A DNA stretch of 64,000 bases, taken from assembly GCA_030840805.1 (NCBI GenBank), contig JAVEDU010000081.1:1-64000 (forward strand), read 5' to 3'. How positions within the stretch are numbered: position 1 is the first letter of the stretch; every line of letters begins with the position of its first letter. Shown one piece after another: positions 19,610 to 29,170 of the stretch. The DNA comes from Actinomycetota bacterium (GTDB lineage Bacteria; Actinomycetota; Actinomycetes; Mycobacteriales; HKI-0501). A program made the position numbers and the translations under genes. Below the pieces are notes generated by a model, which was not told where the DNA came from, made no database searches, and saw only the letters and a list, made by a program, of their open reading frames with translations.

Positions 19610-20995
19610 ATGCCGGAACGGCTGAGCGCGCTGGATGTCTCGTTCCTCTACCTGGAGGAACCGACGACGCCGATGCACGTGGGCGGCGTCGCGGTCTTCC
19701 AGCCACCCGCCGCGGGCTTCGACTACGACGAGCTCGTGTCGCTGGTCGAGCAGCGGATCGCCTTCGTGCCGCGGTACCGGCAGCGGATCAAGCAGATCCC
19801 GGGGCATCTCGCGAAGCCGGTGTGGGTGGACGACGCGGAGTTCGACGTCGCGTTCCACGTCCGCCGGTCGGCCCTCCCGCGTCCGGGCACCGATCAGCAG
19901 CTCCGTGAGCTGGTCGGCCGACTCATGTCGCGGCGGCTCGACCGCGCCCGGCCGATGTGGGAGATGTATCTGGTCGAGGGCCTCTCCGACGGCCGGGTCG
20001 CGATCGTCACGAAGACCCACCACGCGATGGTGGACGGCGTGGCGGCGGTGGATCTCGCGCAGGTGATCCTGGACGACGCGAGCACGCCACCGGAGCTCGG
20101 CGCGCAGCTGTGGATGCCCCGCCCCGAACCGAGCGCCGTCGGCCTGGTCGCGGATGCGGTGTCCGAGCTGATCCGGCGGCCCACCGAGGTGGTCGACACG
20201 GTGCGACTGGGGCTCTTGGATGCGCGCGCCACGGCGACCAAGGTCGCCGGTACCGCGATGGGGTTGCTCGCCGCCGCCCGGACCGCCGCGCGGCCGGCCC
20301 CGGACAGCCCGCTGAACGCGGTGATCGGCGAGCAACGCCGGTTCGGCACGGCGCGGACCGACCTCGACTCCTACAAGGCGGTACGCAAGGCGCACGGCGG
20401 CACGGTGAACGACGTCGTGCTGGCCACGATCACCGGCGCCCTCCGGGCGTGGCTGCTGGCGCGCGGCGAACCGGTGGCGGCGGGAACCGTGGTGCGGGCC
20501 ATGGCGCCCGTCACCGTGCGGTCCGACGACGACACACCGGGTGATCGAGTCTCGTCGTATCTCGTCGACCTCCCGGTCGGGGAGGCGAGCCCGGTGATGC
20601 GGCTGCATCAGGTCTCCTTCGCGATGAAGGCGCACAAGGACGCCGGCCAGTCCGTCGGCGCCGACGCGCTGATCCGCGTCGGCGGCTTCTCCCCGCCGAC
20701 CGTGCACGCACTGGCGGCGCGGATGGCGAGCACGCTGTCACGGCGTCTGTTCAACCTGGTCGTCACCAACGTCCCGGGCCCGCAGGCCCCGCGGTTCGCC
20801 GCCGGCGCCGAGATGCAGGAGGTGTACCCGGTGGTGCCGCTCGCCAAAGGCCAGGCGGTGTCCATCGGGCTCATCTCCTACAACGGTGGCGTGTTCTACG
20901 GGCTCAACGCCGACCGTGACGTGATGCCGGACGTCGAAGAGCTCTCGCAGCTGATCGAGGAGTCCCTCGCCGAGCTGGTCGGGCTGTCCGCGTGA
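19610..20995 (+). CDS. Wax ester synthase/diacylglycerol acyltransferase (WS/DGAT)
   Basis: A 461-residue WS/DGAT-type O-acyltransferase. The catalytic HHxxxDG motif is HHAMVDG (137-143), and the family blocks PMHVGGVAVF, GGTVNDVVLA and NVPGPQAP are present. These enzymes make triacylglycerol or wax esters as lipid reserves. ATG at 19610 is preferred over the in-frame ATG at 19574 because GGAGG precedes it at a suitable distance. The stop overlaps the patatin-like gene (GTGA), suggesting a lipid turnover pair. Confidence 0.94.
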   Translation: MPERLSALDVSFLYLEEPTTPMHVGGVAVFQPPAAGFDYDELVSLVEQRIAFVPRYRQRIKQIPGHLAKPVWVDDAEFDVAFHVRRSALPRPGTDQQLRELVGRLMSRRLDRARPMWEMYLVEGLSDGRVAIVTKTHHAMVDGVAAVDLAQVILDDASTPPELGAQLWMPRPEPSAVGLVADAVSELIRRPTEVVDTVRLGLLDARATATKVAGTAMGLLAAARTAARPAPDSPLNAVIGEQRRFGTARTDLDSYKAVRKAHGGTVNDVVLATITGALRAWLLARGEPVAAGTVVRAMAPVTVRSDDDTPGDRVSSYLVDLPVGEASPVMRLHQVSFAMKAHKDAGQSVGADALIRVGGFSPPTVHALAARMASTLSRRLFNLVVTNVPGPQAPRFAAGAEMQEVYPVVPLAKGQAVSIGLISYNGGVFYGLNADRDVMPDVEELSQLIEESLAELVGLSA

Positions 20996-22086
20996 GCGCC
21001 GCCGGGCCGCGCCGGGGGATCGTCCTCGGCGCCGGCGGGGTGCTCGGCTTCAGCTGGGCGGTCGGCGCGCTGACGGCGCTGCAGGAGGCGGAGGGCTTCG
21101 ACGTCCGGGACGCCGAGGTGATCGTCGGGACTTCCGCGGGTGCGGTGACCGCCGCGCTGCTCGGCTGCGGGGTGTCGGTGGACGTGATGCTGCGGCACCA
21201 GCAGGGCATCCCGGCCCCCGGGGACCCGGTCATCGACTACGACGACGAGGCGGACGGCGCCGGACCGCTGCCACCCCGCCCCGGTCTCGGCATCGGCTCG
21301 GCGGAGCTGCTCCGGCACTCCGCACTGCACCCGCGGAGCGTCACGCCGCTCGCGGTCCTGTCCAGCATGCTGCCCGTCGGCCGGGCCACGCTGGCGCCCG
21401 TGCGCGGCGTCGTGGAGGCCGTCCACCGGGTGACCGGGGACGGCGACTGGGCGCCGCACCCGGCCACCTGGATCGTCGCGATGGACTACGACACCGGCAG
21501 GCGGGTGCCGTTCGGCTCGCCGGGGGCTCCGGCGGCGACCCTGCCCGACGCGGTCGCGGCCTCGTGCGCGATCCCGGCCTGGTTCGCGCCGGTCGAGATC
21601 GGCGAACGGCGGTATGTCGACGGCGGCACCTGCTCGACCACCTCGCTCGACCTCCTCGCCGGGCTCGGACTGGACACGGTGTACGTCATCGCGCCGATGG
21701 TTTCGTTCGCGTACGACGAGGCGACCGGTGTCGCGCGGCTGGAACGGCGCCTGCGGCGCGCCGTCACCCGCCGGCTCCTGCGGGAGGCCGAGAAGGTGCG
21801 TGCCAGCGGGACACACGTGACCATGCTCGGCCCGGGCCCCGAGGATCTCGCGGCGATCGGGGCGAACATGATGGACCCGTCGCGGCGGCAGACCGTGCTG
21901 GAGACGTCGCTGCGGACCTCCGCCGACGCGCTGCGACGCGGGGAGGACCCGTACCGGCTCGACGAGTCGCTCGAGAACGTGCACGACGAGACGCTCGAGG
22001 ACGACCTCGACGGCACGCTGACCGCGTTCACAGGGGACGATGGCCACGGGGGAACGACGACCCGCTCGTCCGGGCGGGCGAGCTGA
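20992..22086 (+). CDS. Patatin-like phospholipase
   Basis: A 364-residue patatin-fold lipase with oxyanion loop GAGGVLG (13-19), nucleophile Ser48 in GTSAG and catalytic Asp210 in YVDGG, so the Ser-Asp dyad is complete. No signal peptide is seen; it probably works in the cytoplasm or at the membrane. It starts at GTG inside the stop of the WS/DGAT gene, so synthesis and hydrolysis of storage lipid may be co-expressed. The following DUF6912 gene begins 7 bases later. Confidence 0.93.
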   Translation: MSAAGPRRGIVLGAGGVLGFSWAVGALTALQEAEGFDVRDAEVIVGTSAGAVTAALLGCGVSVDVMLRHQQGIPAPGDPVIDYDDEADGAGPLPPRPGLGIGSAELLRHSALHPRSVTPLAVLSSMLPVGRATLAPVRGVVEAVHRVTGDGDWAPHPATWIVAMDYDTGRRVPFGSPGAPAATLPDAVAASCAIPAWFAPVEIGERRYVDGGTCSTTSLDLLAGLGLDTVYVIAPMVSFAYDEATGVARLERRLRRAVTRRLLREAEKVRASGTHVTMLGPGPEDLAAIGANMMDPSRRQTVLETSLRTSADALRRGEDPYRLDESLENVHDETLEDDLDGTLTAFTGDDGHGGTTTRSSGRAS

Positions 22087-22092
22087 GGGGGT

Positions 22093-22608
22093 ATGAGGGT
22101 GCGGATCTACGTACCGGCGACGGTGAGCACGCTGGACGCCGTGCGGACCGCCGGTGAGGTCGGGCCGGCTCCCGTGACGGGCTTCGCGGTCACGCCGACG
22201 CTCCGAGAGTGGTACGCCGAGGGCGACGAGGACGAGCTGGAGTACGCGGCGTTCTCCGATGCCGCGCGCGCGTCGCTGCGGATGCTCGACGCCGACCCGC
22301 TGACGCCGCGGCGGCGCGTCGTGCTGTCGGCCGACGTCCCGGAGTCGACGGTCACCGTGCATCCCGACCTGGACCGCGCGGTGGTCCGGGTGTCCGGTCC
22401 GGTGCCGGTGTCCTCCCTCGCCTGCCTGCACGTGGACGGCGCGGACGCGGAGAAGGACGTGGCGGCCGCCGCCGCCGTCGCGCTGGAGGCCGACCTCGGT
22501 GACGAGGACGCCCAGTTCGTGGTCGACGGCGCCGAGGGACACGAGCTCGAGTGGTACGACGTCACCGAGATCGACCAGGTCGTGGACGGCCGCCGGCCGG
22601 ACAGCTGA
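22093..22608 (+). CDS. DUF6912 family protein
   Basis: A 171-residue acidic protein beginning MRVRIYVPATVSTLDAV, a form I associate with the actinobacterial DUF6912 family. No signal peptide, membrane segment or catalytic motif is visible. GAGGGGG stands immediately upstream of the ATG. It follows the patatin-like gene by 6 bases and is likely the last gene of that operon. Function unknown. Confidence 0.75.
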   Translation: MRVRIYVPATVSTLDAVRTAGEVGPAPVTGFAVTPTLREWYAEGDEDELEYAAFSDAARASLRMLDADPLTPRRRVVLSADVPESTVTVHPDLDRAVVRVSGPVPVSSLACLHVDGADAEKDVAAAAAVALEADLGDEDAQFVVDGAEGHELEWYDVTEIDQVVDGRRPDS

Positions 22609-22731
22609 CGGCGCCGCGGCCGTCTTCGGGTGGCTGCCGCGCCGTGCCAGGATGGGGGTCCGGCCGCCCCCCTCCACAAGAGCGGGTGGCCCGGCCACCG
22701 ACGTCCACGAGAGTCGAGGAGTTCCGCGGTC

Positions 22732-24360
22732 ATGGATGCCGTCACGCAGGTCCCGGGTCCGGTCAACGAGCCGATCCACGGGTACGCCCCCGGTAGCCCC
22801 GAGCGGGCCGCGCTGCAGCAGCGCCTCGGCGAGCTCGCGGCGGACCGGCACGAGCTCACCATGACGATCGGCGGGTCGCAGCGCATGGCGGGCGGCGCCG
22901 AGATCGAGGTCGTCGAGCCCCATCGGCACTCCCATATGCTGGGCACGCTGCGGGAGGCCACGCGCGACGACGTCGCGGCGGCCGTCGCGGCGGCGAAGGA
23001 GGCCGCGCCGGCATGGCGCGACCTGCCGTTCGACGAGCGCGCGGCGGTGTTCCTGCGCGCGGCCGAACTGCTCTCGGGCCCGTGGCGCGGCCTGCTCAAT
23101 GCCGCGACGATGCTCGGCCAGTCGAAGAGCGCGATCCAGGCGGAGATCGACTCCGCCTGCGAGCTGATCGACTTCCTGCGGTTCAACGTCCACTTCGGCC
23201 GGCAGCTCCTGGAGGACCAGCCGAACTCCGGCCACGGCGTCTGGAACCGGTTCGACCACCGGCCACTCGAGGGCTTCGTGCTCGCGATCACACCGTTCAA
23301 CTTCACCGCCATCGCCGGGAACCTGCCTACCGCGCCGGCGCTCATGGGCAACACCGTGGTGTGGAAGCCGTCGCCGACCCAGCAGCTGTCCGCGCATTTC
23401 ACGATGCGGCTCCTGGAGGCCGCCGGGCTGCCGCCGGGCGTCATCAACCTGGTGACCGGGTTCGGTCCCGCCGTCAGCGAGGTGGCGCTGGTGGACCGGG
23501 ATCTCGCCGGCGTGCACTTCACCGGCTCCACGGCGACGTTCCAGCACCTGTGGCGGACGGTCGGGGAGAACATCGGGCGGTATCGCACCTACCCGCGGCT
23601 CGTCGGGGAGACCGGCGGCAAGGACTTCGTGATCGCGCACCCCAGCGCGGACGCCAACGCCGTCGGCGCGGCACTGATCCGCGGGGCGTACGAGTACCAG
23701 GGGCAGAAGTGCTCCGCGGCGTCCCGTGCCTATGTCCCGAAGTCGCTGTGGAACGCCGGCCTGCGGGACGCCGTCGCCGCGACCGCGGACCAGCTCTCGT
23801 ACGGGGACGTGACGGACTTCCGGCACTTCGGCGGCGCGGTGATCGACCGGCGGGCGTTCGACCGGCTGTCCGGGGTCCTCGACCGGGTCAAGAACGACCC
23901 CGCGTGCACCGTCGTGGCGGGCGGCGAGGCGGACGACAGCGAGGGCTTCTTCGTGCGGCCGACGCTGGTGGAGTGCGACGACCCGGGCCACGACGTCTTC
24001 ACCCGGGAGTTCTTCGGTCCGGTGCTCGCGGTGCGGGTGTACGACGACGCGCGGTTCGACGACGTGGTCGCGCAGGCCGCGGAGGTGGCGGACTATGCGC
24101 TCACCGGCGCGGTGTTCGCGACGGACCGCGCGGTCATCGACCGCGCGAGCCAGGCGCTGCGCTTCTCGGCGGGCAACTTCTATGTCAACGACAAGCCCAC
24201 CGGCGCCGTCGTCGGGCAGCAGCCGTTCGGCGGGGCGCGCGCCTCGGGAACCAACGACAAGGCGGGCAGCATCCTCAACCTGCTGCGCTGGGTGAGTCCC
24301 CGGACCATCAAGGAGACGTTCGTCCCGCCGACGGACCACCGCTACCCGCACATGGCCTGA
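22732..24360 (+). CDS. pruA: L-glutamate gamma-semialdehyde dehydrogenase
   Basis: A 542-residue aldehyde dehydrogenase of the delta-1-pyrroline-5-carboxylate dehydrogenase type: NAD-dependent oxidation of glutamate semialdehyde to glutamate, the second step of proline breakdown. Catalytic Cys327 lies in GQKCSAASRAYVP and general base Glu293 in GETGGKD; NFYVNDKPTGAVVGQQPFGG marks the PruA branch. ATG at 22732 matches the family start. No proline dehydrogenase gene is next to it, although many actinobacteria pair the two. Confidence 0.94.
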   Translation: MDAVTQVPGPVNEPIHGYAPGSPERAALQQRLGELAADRHELTMTIGGSQRMAGGAEIEVVEPHRHSHMLGTLREATRDDVAAAVAAAKEAAPAWRDLPFDERAAVFLRAAELLSGPWRGLLNAATMLGQSKSAIQAEIDSACELIDFLRFNVHFGRQLLEDQPNSGHGVWNRFDHRPLEGFVLAITPFNFTAIAGNLPTAPALMGNTVVWKPSPTQQLSAHFTMRLLEAAGLPPGVINLVTGFGPAVSEVALVDRDLAGVHFTGSTATFQHLWRTVGENIGRYRTYPRLVGETGGKDFVIAHPSADANAVGAALIRGAYEYQGQKCSAASRAYVPKSLWNAGLRDAVAATADQLSYGDVTDFRHFGGAVIDRRAFDRLSGVLDRVKNDPACTVVAGGEADDSEGFFVRPTLVECDDPGHDVFTREFFGPVLAVRVYDDARFDDVVAQAAEVADYALTGAVFATDRAVIDRASQALRFSAGNFYVNDKPTGAVVGQQPFGGARASGTNDKAGSILNLLRWVSPRTIKETFVPPTDHRYPHMA

Positions 24361-24377
24361 CCTCGCGGTCGCGGCGT

Positions 24378-27300
24378 TCACGGCTGCGCCACCTGGAGCG
24401 CCGTCGTCTGTCCACCGTGGACGAGGACGCCGCGGCCCGGCCGGGAGCCGGTTCCGCGCCGCAGCCGTACCCCGAGCAGGTCGCCGTCGAGCGGGCCGGA
24501 CGGGCACAGCAGCACTCCGCGGCGTGCACGCCGCAGCGGGATCGTCAGGCCGCGGAACGTCGCCAGCAGTTCGCCCGTACCGCCCGCCGCGACAACCGCC
24601 GTCCGGGGATCCGCGGCTCCGGTCAGGTGGGCGGTGAGCACGGCGTCGACGGTGCTGTCGAGGAGCAGGTCGGCGTCGTCGACCACCACCAGTCGAGGGG
24701 CGCCGGCAGACGCGTTCAGGAACTCCGTCAGCGCCTCGCCGTCGCCCGGGCCGAACACGGTACCGCCGTCACCCCGGGCCAGCGGTGAGCGCGGCGGCGC
24801 GACGACCGCGACGTGGGTCTCCCGGGCCGCGTGCCAGGCCACGACGGTGGCGAGCGCGGTGGACCGGCCACTGCCCGGCGGACCCGCGACCAGCAGGCCG
24901 CCGCCCGCGAGGTGGAGACCGATCGGCTCGGCCTCGTCGCCGCCGACGCCGAGGGGCGTCCACAGCGGAGCCGGTGGTGGGTCGTCGGGCAGGCCGAGGT
25001 CGGTGAGGCTGACCCGCGGTGGCAGGGCGCGGACGCGCAGGGGCCGGAGGGAGACCGGCGACCCCGCGCTCACGGGGGCCGGCAGATCCGCCGCCGCCAG
25101 CCGCGCCAGCTCGGCGGCCTGCGCCGCCCCGGAGGGGTCCGGACCGAGGACCGCCAGCTGCACCTCGACCGCTCCGTCGTCCGCGGCGAGGAGGGCCCGT
25201 CCGGGCGCGGCGGCGTCGGGTAGGCCGCGGGCCGGGATGCCGGCGAGGGCGTAGTCCGCGAGGTCGGCGGGCCGGAGGGCCAGCCGGTCACGGACGAGCG
25301 TCGCCGCCCGGGAGGTGAGAAGCGTGCGGTCGCCGGTCAGCACGGCGGTCAGCCCGGCCGACGGCCCCTCCCGGAGGAGCTGGACGACGAGATCGACGTA
25401 CCGCCCGTGGTCGGCTCGCTCGTAGGTCTGCACGAAGCCCTCCCAGGAGTCCAGCAGCAGGAGCATCCACGGCCACGGCGGGCCGTCCCCGGCGCACCGC
25501 TGTTCGGCGGCCGAGGCGTGGCCCAGGTCGGCGAGGAGCGCGCGCCGCCGCTGGACCTCGGCCGCCAGCCGGTCCAACAGCCGCTCTCCGCGTTCGGGGT
25601 CCGCGCGGTCCGCGACCGCGCCGCAGTGCGGCAACCGCTCGGCGGGGCGCAGCCGGCCGCCTCCGCAGTCGAGGGCGTACAGGTGGACGTCCTCCGGTGG
25701 GTGGCCTCGCGCGACCGCGCCGGCGAGCGTGTGCAGCGCGGTGGTCCGGCCGCTGCGGGGGCCACCCGCGACCAGCAGGTGCCGTCCCGCCGCCAGATCG
25801 AGGCCGAAGGCGCGGCGGCACTGGTCGGCGGGGCGGTCGGCGAGTCCGAGCGGCAGCACCGAGGGAGGAAGACCGCCCACCTGGTCGAGACCGACGACGG
25901 CCGGTAGCGGCGGCAACCAGGGACTCGGCGGCCGGACCACCCCGGCGAGCTCGGCAGCCGTCCTAAGAGTGTTCACGAGTTCCGTCAGATCGGTGGTCGT
26001 CCCGGCTGCCGTGTCGGGTCGCTCTGCCGGTGTCGCGCCGAGTGCCGTCCAGGGGAGGGCGCGGACCAGGGTCGGTTCCGGGGTGGTCCCCGGGGGCCGT
26101 CCGCCGACCCGGGCCGCCTGGAACACCGCCACGCCGCGACCGGCGAGCCGGAGACAGGCCCGCCCCGGTCTTCCCGCGGGTAGGCGTGCCGCGCCGGGTG
26201 CGCCGATCACGTCCATGCTCTCGGCGTCGTCGGTCATCCGGAGGGCGATGCGGAGCGCGGTGTTGGCCCGGACGTCGGCCGACACCACGCCTGCGGGCCG
26301 CTGGGTCGCCAGGACGAGATGAACCCCCAGCGAACGGCCGCGGCGTGCGATGTCGACCAGCCCGGGCACGAAGTCGGGGAGGTCGGTGACGAGTGACGCG
26401 AACTCGTCCACCACCAGGAGCAGGCGTCCCAGTGGCGCGGATGCCTCGCCGGCGTCCCGTCGTTCGGCATATGCGACGAGGTCTGCCGCCCCCGCCTCGG
26501 CCAGCAACCGTTCCCGCCGACGGAGCTCGGCCGCGAGCGAGGCCAGTGCCCGCGCCGTCTGGCGTCCGTCGAGATCGGTGACGAGACCCACCGTGTGGGG
26601 CAGCCGCGCGCATGCCCCGAAGGCGGCGCCGCCCTTGTAGTCCACGAGCAGGATCGACAGGTCCTCGGGGGAGTTCGCCGCGGCGAGCCCGGCGACCAGG
26701 GTCTGGAGCAGTTCCGACTTACCGGCGCCGGTCGTGCCGGCGACCAGGGCGTGCGGCCCGTCGCGGACGAGATCGACCGTGACCGCCCCGTCGCGGCCCA
26801 CGCCGAGGACTGCCGACGTGCATCGGGGGTGGTCGCGCCAGCGCGCCGCGACCTCGGCGGGGGAGCCCACCGGGACGAGGTCGAGGAGGCGCGCCGAGTC
26901 CGGGAGGTCCGCGCCGTCGTCGGCGGCGATCTCCCGTAGCGGCGCGAGCCCGCGGGCGACGCGTTCGGCCCACGACGTACCGACGCGGTCGAGCACGACC
27001 TCCGCCACGGGCTCCTCACCGGTCACCGACATCCGCGCGCGGGTGCCGGCCGGATCGGTCACGGCGACGACGGCACCGCAGTCACCGGGGAGCTCGACCG
27101 GCGTACCGGCGCCGCACACGGTGTAGACGCCCACCGCGGGTCCCTTCGACAGCAGCGGGCCGAGCGCGGCGGCATCGGGGAGTGGCTCGTCGATCAGCAG
27201 GACGGTGGACGGGCCGGACCACGGGGCGCCGCGAGAGGTCGTGCCGATGCGGCGGTCCAGCTCGGCCGTGAGCTCGGCCAGCCGGGTGGCGACCTCGGCG

Positions 27301-28634
27301 ACCCCGATGCCCAGCCGGGCGCGTGGCGCCGCCGTACCGGTGCAACGGAGATGGGGCAGCCACTGCACCCACGATCCGTCGTCGGGCGGAGGGGCCCCGG
27401 TGAGGACGACCAGTTCCACGTGGTGGGGCGCGTGCAGGGCCGCAAGCTGGCCGACCAGCCACCGGAACATGCCCGCGCGGGCCGTACGGTCGCCCGCCAC
27501 GCCCAGCACGCCGACCCGGCGCAGCGGCACCACGACGGGAACCGGCGGAAGGGTGGGATGCGACGGCGCGCAGGCGCCACTGCGTACCGCGAGGCGGGCG
27601 GGCTGCGGTGCGAGGCCGATCCGGAGGTCGAGCCAGTCCGCGTCGCCGCGGCGCCGCTCCCACACGCGGTGGCCGGGGGTGGTGGCGATCTCCAGCACGG
27701 TGGCCGGGTCCGGCGCCTCGGTGCGCCGCCGCACGATCTCGGTCGCCAGCGCGGCGTCGCGGTGGGCCGTCGCGGCGGTGAACTCACGGGTCCGTTCGGC
27801 AGTGCGCCTGCGCCGCCCACCCGGGCCCTGTAGGACGGCGCCCAGTCCGAACAGGACGGGGGACACCACGGCGAGCAGAAGGTACGACGGGGAGCCGCCG
27901 GAGACGGCCCACATCAGGCCGCCGAGCAGCACGGGAACGAGCACGAAAGGCAGCCAGCCCAGCCGCCGCGCGGTGCCGGTCGGTGCCGCGTCCGGCAGTG
28001 CTACTTCCCGGGGCGGTGGGGGAGGCGCGATGCGCGGCGCGCGATGGAGGGCGAGGCCGCCGGCCCCGTCGGGTCGTGTCACGGCGGGCGGATCGGCGGG
28101 TTCGGTATAGACGAGCGTCGTGGACCCGCATCGCAGCTCCGTCCCCGGTGGGAGGGGGCGGTCCTCGGTCCCGATCTCGGTGCCGTCGAGGACGGTCCCG
28201 TTCGTGGAGCCGTTGTCGCGTACGCGCACGCCGTCGTCGGTCACGCTGACGACGGCGTGCAGCCTGGACAGGTCGGGATCCGCGAGGCAGATGTGTGCCG
28301 CCGGATCCCGCCCGATCAGCAGCCGGCCCCGCGCCAGCGCGAACACCGACCCCGAGTCGGGGCCGCCTACCGTACGCAGCCGCCGGGGTCCGGCCATCGG
28401 GCCGGTGGAGCCTGGCCGCACGGTGAGCACCGCTCCTTCGACCAGGGGAGGCAGCCCCACCACGGTGTCTTCGCCCAGCGCGGCCTGTCCATGGTGGAAA
28501 GGCGCCGCGCCGTTCGGCCCGACCGCCTCGGACAGTCCGGAGCGCAGCTCGCCGAGGCACGTACCGGGTGGGCACCGGATGTCGAGGTCCACCGGGGCGC
28601 GGTCCGTCGGCACCACGGTGACGCGTATCTGCAT
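24378..28634 (-). CDS. FHA-containing EccC/EssC-type triple FtsK ATPase
   Basis: A 1418-residue protein: N-terminal ubiquitin-like/FHA-like region (1-78), a clear FHA domain (about 100-175; GR at 108-109 and NGSTNGT at 141-147), two membrane helices (about 226-268), then three FtsK/SpoIIIE ATPase modules. Module 1 has P-loop GTTGAGKS (633-640) and Walker B LLLVVDE (738-744). Modules 2 (GGPRSGRT, near 957) and 3 (GPPGSGRS, near 1251) carry Arg in place of the P-loop lysine. This is EssC-like (FHA plus membrane pair plus three ATPases) and is the motor type of type VII secretion. A WXG100 gene is divergent 187 bases away; no EccB, EccD, EccE or MycP is visible. Start ATG 28634 has GAGGAGG upstream. 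Confidence 0.92.
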   Translation of the reverse strand: MQIRVTVVPTDRAPVDLDIRCPPGTCLGELRSGLSEAVGPNGAAPFHHGQAALGEDTVVGLPPLVEGAVLTVRPGSTGPMAGPRRLRTVGGPDSGSVFALARGRLLIGRDPAAHICLADPDLSRLHAVVSVTDDGVRVRDNGSTNGTVLDGTEIGTEDRPLPPGTELRCGSTTLVYTEPADPPAVTRPDGAGGLALHRAPRIAPPPPPREVALPDAAPTGTARRLGWLPFVLVPVLLGGLMWAVSGGSPSYLLLAVVSPVLFGLGAVLQGPGGRRRRTAERTREFTAATAHRDAALATEIVRRRTEAPDPATVLEIATTPGHRVWERRRGDADWLDLRIGLAPQPARLAVRSGACAPSHPTLPPVPVVVPLRRVGVLGVAGDRTARAGMFRWLVGQLAALHAPHHVELVVLTGAPPPDDGSWVQWLPHLRCTGTAAPRARLGIGVAEVATRLAELTAELDRRIGTTSRGAPWSGPSTVLLIDEPLPDAAALGPLLSKGPAVGVYTVCGAGTPVELPGDCGAVVAVTDPAGTRARMSVTGEEPVAEVVLDRVGTSWAERVARGLAPLREIAADDGADLPDSARLLDLVPVGSPAEVAARWRDHPRCTSAVLGVGRDGAVTVDLVRDGPHALVAGTTGAGKSELLQTLVAGLAAANSPEDLSILLVDYKGGAAFGACARLPHTVGLVTDLDGRQTARALASLAAELRRRERLLAEAGAADLVAYAERRDAGEASAPLGRLLLVVDEFASLVTDLPDFVPGLVDIARRGRSLGVHLVLATQRPAGVVSADVRANTALRIALRMTDDAESMDVIGAPGAARLPAGRPGRACLRLAGRGVAVFQAARVGGRPPGTTPEPTLVRALPWTALGATPAERPDTAAGTTTDLTELVNTLRTAAELAGVVRPPSPWLPPLPAVVGLDQVGGLPPSVLPLGLADRPADQCRRAFGLDLAAGRHLLVAGGPRSGRTTALHTLAGAVARGHPPEDVHLYALDCGGGRLRPAERLPHCGAVADRADPERGERLLDRLAAEVQRRRALLADLGHASAAEQRCAGDGPPWPWMLLLLDSWEGFVQTYERADHGRYVDLVVQLLREGPSAGLTAVLTGDRTLLTSRAATLVRDRLALRPADLADYALAGIPARGLPDAAAPGRALLAADDGAVEVQLAVLGPDPSGAAQAAELARLAAADLPAPVSAGSPVSLRPLRVRALPPRVSLTDLGLPDDPPPAPLWTPLGVGGDEAEPIGLHLAGGGLLVAGPPGSGRSTALATVVAWHAARETHVAVVAPPRSPLARGDGGTVFGPGDGEALTEFLNASAGAPRLVVVDDADLLLDSTVDAVLTAHLTGAADPRTAVVAAGGTGELLATFRGLTIPLRRARRGVLLCPSGPLDGDLLGVRLRRGTGSRPGRGVLVHGGQTTALQVAQP

Positions 28635-28730
28635 CGGGCCGCCCGCCTCCTCTCGTGTCGGAGACCACGGTGGCAGGTCTTGGGAAGGGTCACGCTGGTC
28701 GTCCACAGGCGTGGGCCAGAAAAGGACCTC

Positions 28731-28739
28731 TGTGGACAA
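28731..28739 (-). promoter_or_regulatory. DnaA-box-like nonamer in the divergent T7-like promoter region
   Basis: The minus strand reads TTGTCCACA, an exact match to the actinobacterial DnaA-box consensus, between the starts of the FHA-EccC gene and the WXG100 gene. A one-mismatch copy (TCGTCCACA) lies at 28699-28707 on the plus strand. Whether DnaA binds here is unknown. Confidence 0.4.
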
Positions 28740-28821
28740 CGGATTCAGCGCCACCGGATGTGCCTACGGTGAGCGCGGTGGCGCCGACGACGGCGGCCAC
28801 CCGAGGCCACGAGGAGGAACC

Positions 28822-29115
28822 ATGACGGTGATCAAGGTCACGCCGGCCGAGCTGACGGCGCTGTCCGGCGGCGTCGCCCAGGGCAGCGCGCAGATCGACA
28901 GCGTCCTGACGGGGCTGGCGCGGCAGTTGGCACCGCTCGCCGGAGGCACCTGGGCGGGGCAGGCGTCGACGCAGTTCACGCAGCTGTGGGAGCAGTGGCA
29001 CGTCGGTGCCGCTCAGCTGAACGAGTCCTTGCAGGGCATCAGCCGGCTGCTGGCTCAGGCCAGCGACGCGTATGCGACCGCGGAGACGCAGATCGCGTCA
29101 TCCTTCCGCACCTGA
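28822..29115 (+). CDS. WXG100-family protein (EsxA-like)
   Basis: A 97-residue helical hairpin protein with the central WAG turn at 44-46 (WxG motif) and a C-terminal YATAE (84-88), which fits the YxxxD/E secretion signal of type VII substrates. ATG at 28822 is preceded by GAGGAGG. It is a single WXG100 gene rather than an EsxA/EsxB pair and so may form homodimers. It is the probable substrate or partner of the divergently encoded FHA-EccC ATPase. Confidence 0.92.
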   Translation: MTVIKVTPAELTALSGGVAQGSAQIDSVLTGLARQLAPLAGGTWAGQASTQFTQLWEQWHVGAAQLNESLQGISRLLAQASDAYATAETQIASSFRT

Positions 29116-29170
29116 CCGATCCGGCGAGATGTCTTCCGGCAAACTGGGCGATGCGCGATAGGTTCCGCGC

